From the NCBI GenBank assembly GCA_036417435.1, contig CM070905.1, positions 64,993,092 through 65,057,091 of the forward strand: a stretch of 64,000 bases of DNA. The letters are read 5' to 3'. The position numbers and the translations under genes are program-made. This DNA is from Inia geoffrensis. Lineage: Eukaryota > Chordata > Mammalia > Artiodactyla > Iniidae. Shown here one piece after another: positions 23,615 to 35,223 of this stretch (its first letter is position 1; every line of letters starts with the position of its first letter). The notes under the pieces were generated by a model. The model made no database searches. It saw nothing but the letters and a program-made list of their open reading frames with translations, and was not told where the DNA came from.

Positions 23615-23775
23615 AAATAATGCTAGTGTTACATGCTTACTATATCCCAGGCTCTATTGTCTGCTTTCTAAGTGTATTATCTCATTCAGTTTTTAACAAC
23701 AGTCCTCTGAGGTATGGCCATCTCCATTTCGGAGATTAGGTAACTGAGGTGCAGAGGCACTAAGCATCATGAAAT
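23615..23775 (-). repeat. MIR fragment, antisense
   Basis: GCTTACTATATCCCAGGCTC, TTATCTCATTCAGTTTTTAA and GTAACTGAGGTGCAGAGGCA are the reverse MIR order. Confidence 0.82.
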
Positions 23776-23884
23776 AGAAATTATTCCAATTATATATTGA
23801 AATTGCGTTATATAAATTGTTATATATTAGAGTACAGTTTTTTCCTTCCAGTAAATACTACTAGTGTTTGATAAATTTACTGTT

Positions 23885-24135
23885 GTTCATATTAGTTGCT
23901 GAGATTTATAGAGTGCTTATTAAGGGCCAATGTGCTAATGCTTTGTATAGTTGATCTCATGTAATCCTCAAGGAAACTCCATTACACAGATATTGATTTT
24001 ATCCCTATCTTATGGGTGAGGAAATTGAGAAGTATTACTTGTTCAAGATCATACAACTAGGAAGTGGTAGAATTAGAGTTTTGAGTCTAGGCAGTCTTGA
24101 CTGTGTTGCTAATGCTCTAATCATTAGGCATACTG
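23885..24135 (-). repeat. MIR, nearly full length, antisense
   Basis: GAGTGCTTATTAAGGGCCAA, GATCTCATGTAATCCTCAAG, GGTGAGGAAATTGAGAAGTA and CATACAACTAGGAAGTGG follow reverse MIR. Confidence 0.82.
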
Positions 24136-24542
24136 CTCACCAAACTATGCTCCTTTAGCATATTTGACTTCATTGGGGCAAAAGTAGGTGCTTCTTCTTG
24201 GTAGGCATCCAACTATACAGGATAACAGACCATTGGTGCTTGCATCAGGGAAGCCCTTTGAAAATAGTTAATTCCCTTTTTTCTACATTTATTTGTAAGT
24301 AAGCTTATTAGAAGCATATGGAATAAATACAAAGCCAAGACTTGAACTCTGATATAAAAGACCACATAGTAGTCTTTTGTCCTAAGAAGGTAGCAGCCAA
24401 GACAAGTCATGTTGCTTACTCTGAATATTAAGTGAAATTTTAGGATGGAAGAATACTAGTTAGAGCTTTTCAGTTTTTTTCAAAGTTAAATTTAGATTTA
24501 ATTAGAATTTAAAGCAGATTTCTGTGACATCTAATGTATCTA

Positions 24543-24657
24543 TTGGGCTGGCCAAAAAGTTCATTCAGTTAGTGAATCGTTCAATAAAATTCTTGGTGAA
24601 AATGAAAAATGTCTTTTATTTTTACTTAAAACCCAACAAATTTTTTGGCCAACCCAA
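24543..24657 (+). mobile_element. Internally deleted mariner derivative (MITE-like), 115 bp
   Basis: Starts TTGGGCTGGCCAAAAAGTTC and ends TTTTTTGGCCAACCCAA, flanked by TA on both sides. The last ~85 bases align with the reverse complement of the left end of the full-length mariner at 14627, including GAAAATGAAAAATGTCTTTTA. It has no coding capacity and would have been moved by a related transposase. Confidence 0.9.
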
Positions 24658-24659
24658 TA

Positions 24660-27600
24660 TATATTTAAATTCCTATCAGTGTTAACTACAAATAAATCTT
24701 TGGGTTGTCTGCTACTCTCTATCGTTTGTGCATGTAATTAAAACTTAAATGTACTTCTGTGGTAAATGATGTGGTTGCTTCCTCTTTCATTTTGCTTATC
24801 TAGTAGTGCTTAACCTGCAGGCAAAGCACTTCTCAGAATATCAGATTTAGAATGTGCTTAAATTTCATCACTTGGAGCCTGAAGCACTGAGAAAAGTTAG
24901 CACATGTGACTATTTTAACAAGGGAATTCAGCTCTTCCTATCTATTTCCTTGTTACTCAACGAGGGAATTCTGTTCTTTCTGTTTACTTCTCATATGTTG
25001 ATAAGTACATTTCTCTGAAAACTGTGTTTCACGTTATATTCTTTTTTTCTTGTACAATTTTATTTTTCCTTTCTTTGGAGTTTATTCAGTTTGGCATGGT
25101 AGCTCGTCGATGGCATAGTAGTGCTTTATTTATCTGTGATTGTGCCACTTTTCACTTTCTTTTTCTCAGTAGAACTTAGAAGCATTAAACACATCTCTCT
25201 AATACTTAAATATTGAAATGAACTTTTTCTATGATGTGTGACTAGTTGGTAATTTAATATCATCTGCACAGATGTAAGTATCTGAAGGAAATGATAAAAT
25301 TTTGTTTTCCACAATCAAAAAGAAAGTTACGTCTCATCACCAGGCATCTAAAATTTCTCCTCTGAAAATGCGTCGGTAGGGAAATAAATACAAGAAAAGC
25401 TAAAGAAAGTTTTGAAAAATAAATGCAAGTGAATGACTTGAAAATTTGGCCAAAATTAGTGTTTTATAATCAATGACCAGGTCTTTACAGTGAGGTGTAT
25501 TCTCTGTCACTTTTGTTGCACAAATCTACTAAAATAGCTAGCTAGGGATATACTTTTCATAATTGTAACCAAACGTTTCCAATATAGTCTTTAAAACAAG
25601 GAAGGCAGTATAGGCCCAGGGAATAAGAATCATCTGAATATTTCCTCCCTGAGACTCTGTACTTGAGTAGAACCACTCCTGTAATGTGCTGATTAGGTGT
25701 GCTTGTTTTCAGTATATTGCATGCTTTCTCAAGCATTGTTAAATTGCCATATTTGATGAAAAAATAGCAAACTGCTATTATTTAAAACATCTATTAATCA
25801 AATTACATGTTTGCTTATATAAATACAAACCCCTCATCGTTTTTATATTTTTTTTGTTTTACTAAGATAGATTTATTGCGACAACTAAAAGTAATAATAA
25901 TACAAGAGGCAACTCAGTGTTTCAAATGATGAAATAGTTCCATTTCACCTAGTAAGAACCTTTACAAGATCATGGCATTTAGGTTTAGGGCATCTGTCTC
26001 TTTGGAACAGATCATATGTTATTTGAATCTACTATGGTATTGTTAGTGTGTTTCATAAGACATAGTGCAGAGCTGCTGTGATCTTTAAATGTTAATGTTC
26101 TTTTCTTATCACTTTACTGTGTAGATACCCTTCATGAGACCCAACTCTGCCACAGCTCATCCTCGGAGGCAATCCTGGAAACCTCTTTTATAAGTGTGAT
26201 TTTAAAAATGTGGATAACACTCTCAATAGAGTATATAAAGTAAAGGAGAACAGCTATCTTGTCTTTCCCATAAGCTTATCACTGCAAAAAGTTGCCTTTG
26301 CTTGTCAGGTTTGGATAGAATGTAATTGATTGGTTTGTTACTTGGACTGACAAGGCAGTTAATTTGCCTGTGTGGATTTTTTTCTCCTTTTTTTCTTCTT
26401 CAACTTTTTTTTCTTTTTTTTTTTTTTTTTGCACTAATCAGAAACATTTGATATGTGCATTGTTGAAAAATACTAGATAATGTCTTGTCAGAATTGTCCT
26501 ATTAAGTAATGTCTTCCTCTCTTGCTTCTTTGGCAAATGATATACAGTATTTGGACTTACTTAAGAGTTACTGAAGCCTGTGGGACTTACATGCAATGTG
26601 CTACTTGTTGTTGAACAAATCTAGTAACAAACAAGAAAGATAATGCATTCCATTAGTCTGCTATTCTGTTTCATCCAACTTAATACATATATTCATATAT
26701 GAAATGCTGCATTGGGAAACAACTGTAGACTATATTAAATGTTACTTCTATTTATATTCAGCAAAAGTGAAAGACTTGTGAAAGCGTATGCCATTCTAGT
26801 TTTGACTCATTAGTTCTAGTGTGAAAGCACTAAATTAGTAGCATGCAGTTTTTACAACTTCAGATTTTAAGCTTGTAAATAAGAATATATCTGTGTTGAT
26901 CTCTAGATATTTTTTAGTAATAACCAAATATATTCATTCTTTATTGATTTAATACAAACTTTCTCTGTTCAGTATAATTTTATTTTTCTCAACCTTAAGT
27001 ATGAGGTTACAAAATAAGGAGAGAGATACAAAGCTTTTGACTATACAACCTGCCAACTGAAAGATCTTCATCAACATTTGTATCTTTCCAAAGGTTTACA
27101 GAATTAAAATTTGGTCTTCAAGCTTTAATGAACAAGTCTTAAATCAACGACAGAAATATGTTGAATATTTCATCACTTCATCTTGAACTGATTTAGAAGA
27201 GACTGTTTGCTGAAATTGAAATACATATATACATGTAAATTGTCAACATGTCTCTTGGAATTTCCTGATTTATAAATGTGGTTTGGGACATCTTTTCAGG
27301 TATAGTGGCATTGAAAATAGTTCAAACATTAGGAATAGAGTAGGAAATGTTATAGATAATTAAAAGCAAGTGTAAATATAAAGTTGCTGTATGCTAGTAA
27401 TCTTTAGTTATACTAAGGAACCATATTATTGGATATTTAATAAAAGCAGTATGTATATAAAATATGTATAAACTGAGATTATTAACTTATTGAAAGACCT
27501 AACATTGGAGGAAAAATATTAATAACCTGTAGCAAAACCAGTAGGCTTTTTTTTTTTTAGAAAAAGAACTCATTATTTATCACTGCATAAGCTTAAGAAA

Positions 27601-28290
27601 AAGTTGGTAGTTATTACTATTGCTGAACTCCAGCTGATTTTAAGAAAAATGTCAGATTTCATTTCCTTAAAAAAGAATATGCTAGTGCATTTGGACCTGA
27701 CTCTCCTTTGATGTATGGTAAGATATTACTAGTGGTCATTTTATTTTAGATTTTTTGAAAAATCATTAAACCTTGTGGTTTTAGTGACACTGTGAATCAA
27801 AGTCCTTTCCACCTGGTTCTGTTTAGAATACCATATTATCATCATTCTCCATCTTACTCTTCGGTGGTGGATATGTGGTTCCATATTTGGTGCTAGCCCT
27901 AAGAATCTTTGTCACACATCACGAATATAAACCACATAATATTCATAAGATCACTGGTCCTGCAAATGTGTATTTGGAGTAGAACTTTTGAAGAGAATAG
28001 AATGAAACACTTTCTCCTAATAATCGCCTAGACACTCTCATATTTCCCTGGTACAAAATTAACCCTTTTCTGTAATTGGTCTAGTTGTTATTCAAAGGAG
28101 ATATTAATGTGTATATCAAGAGAATATACACTAAATAGTTCACATTTTACATACATGTATAAGAGAAAGCAGTCCGACAGGTAAATGATGGTTATTTGTC
28201 GCATGATAGGGAAAGAAAAAAAACACTGAAATATCAAGAAGTAAAATAAATAGCTCTGAACTACAAGAAGAATGACATGGCAGTATATAG
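24660..28290. other. Intronic DNA, mostly unique
   Basis: No repeat family recognised apart from T-rich tracts (for example 26405-26430). No exon with a recognisable peptide. Open frames here are short and carry no domain. Confidence 0.5.
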
Positions 28291-28510
28291 CAGTGGTTCT
28301 CAAACTTTATAGTACATCAGAATCAAGGATTTGTTTAAAAGCAGATCGCTCACCTACTCTCTTCCTTATTTTCCTCCTCATTTTACTCCCTCTTACTTCT
28401 CCCTGCAGTTTCTGGTTAAGTGGGTCTGGGATGAGGCCTGAAAATCTGCGTTTCTAAAAGTTCCCAAGTGATGCTGAAGCTGGCCAGGGACATCCTTTGA
28501 GAACCATTTG
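28291..28510 (+). repeat. MER5A-type element with an internal insert
   Basis: Starts CAGTGGTTCTCAAACTTTAT and ends CTTTGAGAACCATTTG, with AAGTGATGCTGAAGCTGG near the end. About 50 pyrimidine-rich bases near 28355-28405 are extra to the consensus. Confidence 0.88.
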
Positions 28511-31500
28511 TATATAATATTTTTTAAAGAATCATGGTATTGTGGTTGACATGGATTGATTGAATGTGGCTTTAATCTTGTTAAAAGGGCCCTTAAATTT
28601 TCAAAAATACTTGTTTCTAGGTAAAAGAGATTATAGTAGTTTATAGCACATAGAGTATAACTTCTTTATTATACATAAGTTTAGTTAAACAGGTGTTTAT
28701 TTTATACCTATGTTAGACACAGCACTATTTTAGGTACAGAAATTAATCAAGGAACATAGCCTTTGTCCATAATTCACTAATTCCTTTGTTAGGAAAAGGT
28801 TTGAAATTAGGATTATGTTTAACATGAAAACAAAAATTTATCCTTAACCTTTATCCATTTTGTTTTGTAAATGAAATTTATTTATCATTTATATATCATT
28901 GTTATTCGTGTTTCTTGAGTGTTTATCTGATTTTACAATTATGTTAAAAATAGATCACTGACCAATAAATAATAAGAATATTCACACTCATTATCCTATT
29001 TCCCTGTTTTTACATCCTATTACTTACTAGATCACTCTTTTAAAACTCTTAATGTTTTTTATTTGACAAAACTTACCACTGTTTTACTTGATTCTCAGTA
29101 TGGGAATATTTTATTAATATATCACCAAAATCTATTCAAGGAATTCAGAAGGACTCTCTAGCAGAATGGAATACTAACATTACTAATTTTTCTTTAAATT
29201 TTCTGAAATCACTTTGACAATTAAAACTTGTTTAAGAGACTCAGGTTTAGAGTTGAATGGCATATGAAGGCAGAAATTTTTTCCTACCCAGTCAACACTT
29301 TATCAACTTACATAATTCTAAGGATTGCGATTAAAAATATTTCTGAGATAGACATGCTTTGCAAATACTTTTTTTTTTTTAGATAAACATATAGACCTCT
29401 TTCTCCCAGTACACAGTCTTAAGACTTTCTGCAGGCCTGCTGTAAGATTCACTGCTTTTCAGGTACATAAGATATAATGAAACTGGATGTTCATGCTGGG
29501 CTTTGTGAATAAAATGAGACTGACCCCCCAGCCATTATCTCATTTATCTGATTTACATTGTAAAATCAAGATCTACACTATTGATTAGAGAATAATTAGT
29601 TAATTATGAGCAGGGAAATACAAAGTTATGTGGGGCTTGAGCACAGCACGTTGTACTGCTGAAAATTTTCCAAGGGCATGAGCAGTTGGAGATCAGTTTA
29701 TTAAAGAACAAAGCAGATGTGTTTCAGGTATGAAAATGTCTAATCATTCTCATGCTGTGAAGAGGTACTTGACCTTATTGTGTATTTTTATATGAATTCT
29801 TTTATTTCATGTTTTAGTTTTGCCTTTCACTTTTAATCTTGTAACTTGACTACTGCAGATGTAGCTAACTGAATTGATCCCATTATTTAAGTGATCATTA
29901 AACACGAATTTGGATTTCAATAATTATCCAAATATTTTTTCCAGTTAATATACTTTACAGAATATTTTTGTCTTTCCTACCACTCATTCATTCATTATTT
30001 CATGTGATGAAAGTCTACAGTGACATTAATGAAAATATGTTCAAGACCTCCACATTAGCCTTTATTTGTGAAATATCATATAAAAGACATTTTCTAATTC
30101 TTTAGAAAAGGCTCATATAGGTGATTTGCACTAAAAGTGTTGTAAAAAGGAATAAAGTTTGCCTTTATTGATATTAAATGTTATTCTGATATTTGTAGAA
30201 TGCAGAATTTTGTGCAAGCTTGTATTATTTTAAAAGTGATTTAATTCATGGGCCACAAACCTGCATTTTCTCCATCTGTTAAAAGGAATAATTGAAATAA
30301 TTGGCTACTGTTCAATGAAAGAGTCTGTCACTACTGGTTAATACATTTGTGTAGGTGTTTCAGTTGCTAGTAAGATTTTATGTAAGTAATATTAAGACCA
30401 ATTCTTTTGGTCATTCTTTATAGAATTTTTGCATAGAAATGATGAAAAAGTAAGAAAATCCCACCCATCAATTCTCCTGATATTTAGTTGTGAGTTTTTT
30501 GGGTTTTTTAATTAAATGGATGTAACAGTATATATTTTCAAGGTTGGTTCTTTATTTTACTCTATATAGACTTGGAAGGGACCTAAATCAAATGTTCATT
30601 GACATAAAAAATAGCTATGATTATGGATCAACCTGGTCATAAAACAGGTACATTACTTTTCAAGTCCCATGTTATGGATTTCTCCTCTTCCTGAAATTTA
30701 GCTCATCATCTGGCTATAAATTATATATATAGGAGGTGCACCTGTTTTTTGGTTAGTTTTGAAAAGTAGTTATTTAGTGTACTCTTCTAGTGAAATTATC
30801 AATTGGAAATTAAGGGAATTTAAGAAACCCTTTGGAACACTGGCCTGTCTCTTAGGTGTAGACAGAAATAAATAAGTTGTTTCTTTTTACTTGTGTGCAT
30901 ATTCTCAGTAATCAGATAAACACATGACTGATTGCTCCCATGGATCATAGGACATGTGAACATAAATCATTTTCTTCCTCTTCTATGTCTAGGGTGCTAT
31001 ACTTAACCATATCTAAGTAAGTATTTTAAATACATATAGAACTATGTTTATTTGGTCACTGCATTTTGTTAAATGAATGTGTAAAAGACCATATACATAT
31101 AGCTGCTTTATTATTGACATCTGTATCCATTATGAATCTGATGCCTAGGAAGTTGTATTTAGTAAAAATCTAATTAAACAATGAGGTTTCCTTTTCTTAT
31201 AAATGGGATTTGTCTTATCTCACAATTGTAATTTTAGAATGTCCCATAATATGTTAATGTGTACAGTTTTATTAGATGTTTAGAGGATATTCTTTAAGCA
31301 TCCAGTTTGCATTTTATTAAAAAACATAGTGTATCTTTATAGGTTAGTTTTATATTTTTTAATTTAAGAAATTGTCTTCCTATTGAATATATGTGCTATT
31401 GGTATAATAGTCTGTTTTTATTACATAGACATTTGTGTTATGTAATAAAGTATATTGTGTTATATCACAGCTTTTGTGGGTCAATGACTGCTTTTGCACA

Positions 31501-32065
31501 AGATTTATTATTTTGATATATTAAATATGTACTATATAATGTGTTGTAATTACGTGTTTCCAAGTATGTGTAAGTAGTAGATGTAGAGGTCATAAATAAT
31601 AATTTGATCAATAACTACTTCAACTCTATTTCAGCTTTTAGGTAGCAGAATGATTGCAGATCCTTACAAGCTTCTGATTTTTGAGTTTTTAAAACGATCT
31701 ATATTTGTAACTTAGCCATAATTCGTTGGCTGACAAAATTTGCTAAAGTTTACAAAGTGGTGTGTGTGTGTATGAAATAAATAATTTTTACCATCTAAAT
31801 TGTTCTTTGATTTCTAGGGTTCTTAATGGCATTCCTTACGTTTGTCTATGGTGAATTAATTCTTGCAAATTCTGCTGGAGTTCCCTTGTATCACTCAGGA
31901 TATTTTTGTTACCAGCACACGAAGCTATAGATTTATTCAATTAAATATTTTAGTGTAGAAACAGCTATATTTTTTCCACATGGAAATAATTTTAGTCATT
32001 TTTAGAAAAGGCTAATATTTATATGTTTGTTTATTAACAGAGTTATTGATTTCAAGATTGGGTTA

Positions 32066-32100
32066 TTTCTTTTTCTTTTTCTTTTTCTTTTTTCCTCTCC
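32066..32100. repeat. (TTTTTC)n pyrimidine microsatellite
   Basis: Repeated TTTCTTTTTC units, pyrimidine only. Confidence 0.85.
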
Positions 32101-32518
32101 TGGATTTTGGCAGTTCCTAAGTGTATTAACTACTCCTTTCTGCTGCTTAGTCTTAGAATTACAGTTTTTATTTACCACTGAGTGAGCTATAACTTGAGAG
32201 AACTTCCATATCACCCCTGATTCTAACAAGCAGATTTTTCCTTTCCTCTGGAACCCATCAGTAATACATGAGTTCCATGTGTAGACTAAGTCATTCTAAA
32301 AAGTATCACTAATGAAGGAATCAGTAAGGATTAGGTCACTTCCAAATGGCATATACTTCAACATTATCTTCTAACAAATCTAGCATATAAAGTCTTTCTT
32401 TTCCCTTTTGCATTTATTATTGAACTGAAAGATAACTTGAGTTTACAGTTAATTGAAATCAGCTACAAATTTGAACTATATCAATGTAGCAAACTTGTTC
32501 TTAATTTATTAGCTTGAA

Positions 32519-32553
32519 ATATATATATGTACATATACACACACACACACACC
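32519..32553. repeat. Compound (AT)n/(CA)n microsatellite
   Basis: An AT run, GTACATATACAC, then an uninterrupted AC run of about 16 bases. Confidence 0.9.
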
Positions 32554-35018
32554 AGCAAGAACCATCTTAGTACATGAAGGCAAAAGGTAATGAATTATGA
32601 TTCACCTTTATATTCATCATAGTGTTTGACTCTAGTTGTACACTAGAAACCATAATTTGCAAGTTATTATGGCACAGACTTATAAAGTAAATATGCAGTA
32701 ATTAGGTTGTAATTTGATATGAACTCGGAAAGCATTAATACTATAACTCTTCACTTATCAAAAGCCCAGATTATTGGCAATCTGAACTTGCTTAAAAACC
32801 CTAAGTTAAGCAAAAAAGAGTATAGTTAACCCAAATTGAGTCCATGTACTTAGTAGTCCTCATTTTCATGTTTTTATAAACTCAATTTGCATAGTCTTAA
32901 GTCCAGTGATCTGGTTTCTGAATCCACAGTGAATTATTGTTGGGGAAATGCTGCTTAGACAGATGACACTGACAATATCAGAAAGTAGTGACTGATATTT
33001 TTTAAGCAAGTGAGGAGGGCCTATAAAAGTTGAATACAAGAATTCAAACAGAACAGTAGACTGATGATATTCATGTCCAAACACAAAAGGCTGTCACATT
33101 GTTAGACATGTAGCAGCATCTATTACTCATACTTGTGACCCTGGAATGATAAAGATAGAGTAAATTATATTTAATGGATTTTCTTGATGAAGCAAAGAAT
33201 GTGATTCTCTTTAAATTTCCCATTAAAGATGACTGAAATACTATTTTCCATGCTTGAAGGAATACGCCCTCAGCTAACTAGAAATCTCAACCTTCTCATA
33301 ACTCATAAATGCTTATACGCTGAAGGGTCCTCTAACTATGTATTTAATGTAATTGGAATTTTAACTATTGAAGGGTAAATTAAGTTGAATTGAGAACAAA
33401 ATTTTGTGGGCTTGCCATTTAGTTTAATGTTTGATGTTAGCTATATATTATCTATTATTTTTTCTTAATACTAGAACAACAGGTATTTAAACAGTTTAAG
33501 TGCTTTTAAATATATTTTTGGATGGTTTATTTATAATATTGGCACAGTAAATAAAGTACTGTTTGTTATTACTATTTGATTGGATTTTTTTGTATAGCTA
33601 GAATTATTATAGTAAACATTTTTATTCAAGTCCATCTCTTGAGTCTAAGTGAAGGTTTTTGGAAAAGTGCATGTTTATTTGGTTTATGAGAAGGAAGTTG
33701 TAGAGGAAGGAGTGCCTAAACTTAAGATATATAATTGTGTTTTAAACTTCTGTATACCTGAATAACTTGGCTAAGCTGCTGAACTTTCTGAAACTTTTGA
33801 TTTCTGAATTGGGTCTTTGGGAGATTGGGTTTTATAGAATGACATGAAATTTTTAGTATAAATGTAGATTTATAGTTCCCTTTATTGTGAAAATAAATTG
33901 CTTTTCTTTGCATGTTGTTTATCACAATAACTCCATCTCCTTTTTTCTAATAAAAGTTATTTAAGAGTAATTTTGTACTTTAAGTAATATATGTCCTATA
34001 AAATATCCTCCTTGCTTTCTTAGTGATGGATTCCTCAACTTTTTAGGTTTAAACCAGTAAGAGTATATATAAAGAGAATGTGACAGATTGGTTTGGAGAA
34101 AGTATTATTTTTTTAACTTACAAAAAAATAGCACAAAGAATAAGAGGAATATAACCCTTTCTATAAAATGTATACATCTTTGTTATTTGTTGTTAAATTT
34201 TGGTCTTGTTATTCCAACTGATGCAAAATTCTTTTTAAAAAACACTGAAATAATACAGATCTTTCTTCATTGTCAGCAGGATGAGATTGTCTGAAACGAA
34301 GAATAGGTATGATAGTTTTCTTAGATTTTGTACATCATAGGTGGCAAAGACACTATCAAAACATTTGTTAATAAGCTTTAAAATGTACTAGGAGGTACTT
34401 TGAAAAACCAATTGCACTGAAAGTGACAGGTAAATTTTTGAGAAAATTTATATTTTAGAAAATAAACTTCTTAGAATGGTTTTTATTTGCTGTAGATTGT
34501 TAGCATGCTATACACATTAGAAATTTTATTTACAATCTACCTTAACTTAGAGAAAGAGAGTGATGAGGTATATCAATTGTATAGAATTAAGCTTAGTGTA
34601 GCCTAGTAGAATTCATTAGATTTAAAAGTTTTTTTAAATAATCACAATATATTAGATTGAATTCATAATCTTGAATTATATGTATCTTATATTAGTTTTA
34701 AAACCATCTAATGGGCAAGTGATTATTATTGAAGTTCAAAATTGAAAATGTTAATGTTTGTTAGTTTTGAACACATAGGGTTATACACATAAATTTATTC
34801 CTATGCTGTTAACATTTCTACTATCAAAATGTTCTGAATGATATTTGTTTTGTTTATTGTTTTGGTATTTTGTTTTTCCTAAAGCATTTATTTCAGGTTT
34901 AGATTGTCTTTTTCATAAACATTAATTTAATAATCTTGTCAGCTAAGGATAGAATTAACAGTGTTACAGTTGAAATATACAGTAGTTTGCTGTTTTTCTG
35001 TGAAAAAAGTGTTTTTTA

Positions 35019-35057
35019 ATATTATTTAAATATAGTATAAATCTGTTTACCCTGCAG
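35019..35057 (+). promoter_or_regulatory. PHF14: 3' splice-site region of the PHF14 exon
   Basis: TTAATATTATTTAAATATAG leads to TCTGTTTACCCTGCAG at the exon edge. A branch point could be an A of TTAAT or TAAAT. The pyrimidine tract is short and interrupted by A, so the acceptor may be of moderate strength. Confidence 0.6.
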
Positions 35058-35175
35058 GTGTGATGAATGTAGACTGTGCTACCATTTTGGTTGTTTGGAT
35101 CCTCCTTTGAAAAAGTCTCCTAAACAAACAGGCTATGGATGGATATGTCAGGAGTGTGATTCTTCATCTTCTAAG
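35058..35175 (+). CDS. PHF14: PHF14 internal exon encoding most of a PHD zinc finger
   Basis: The exon is 118 bp: one base that completes a codon begun in the previous exon, then 39 codons. The peptide starts CDECRLCYHFGCLDPP and ends GWICQECDSSSSK. It supplies six of the eight zinc ligands of a C4HC3 PHD finger: Cys1 and Cys4, His9 and Cys12, Cys30 and Cys33, with the usual Trp two residues before Cys30. The first Cys pair must lie in the upstream exon, which is outside the window, so an intron splits the finger. The peptide matches my memory of the C-terminal PHD finger of PHF14, where Arg precedes CDECRLC and EDENEAE follows SSSSK; the leading G fits an Arg codon. PHF14 is a nuclear multi-PHD protein linked to histone binding and transcriptional regulation. 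The acceptor is CCCTGCAG with a short, A-interrupted pyrimidine tract. The donor AAG|GTAAGG is strong. Identity to PHF14 rests on recall; the PHD assignment is seen directly. Confidence 0.9.
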
Positions 35176-35223
35176 GTAAGGGGAGAAACTTATAAGAAAA
35201 AGTGTCGTTTCTCTTTATTTTGA

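Larger units (their letters stand above)
28511..35018. other. Repeat-poor intronic DNA upstream of the exon
   Basis: I recognise no SINE, LTR or DNA transposon here. It contains the small repeats at 32066-32100 and 32519-32553 and a pair of homeodomain-type TAATTA sites at 29593-29606. It is unusually free of lineage-specific insertions. Confidence 0.55.
1..35057 (+). other. PHF14: Upstream intron of PHF14 (5' part outside the window)
   Basis: No other exon with flanking splice sites and a recognisable peptide was found upstream of the PHD exon, so this whole stretch is inferred to be intron, at least 35 kb long. It ends TTTACCCTGCAG. The last 40 bases are A/T-rich with few pyrimidine runs, so the acceptor looks moderate. 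Contents are interspersed repeats, listed separately, plus AT-rich unique DNA. A nested gene or noncoding RNA cannot be excluded by reading alone. Confidence 0.75.
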
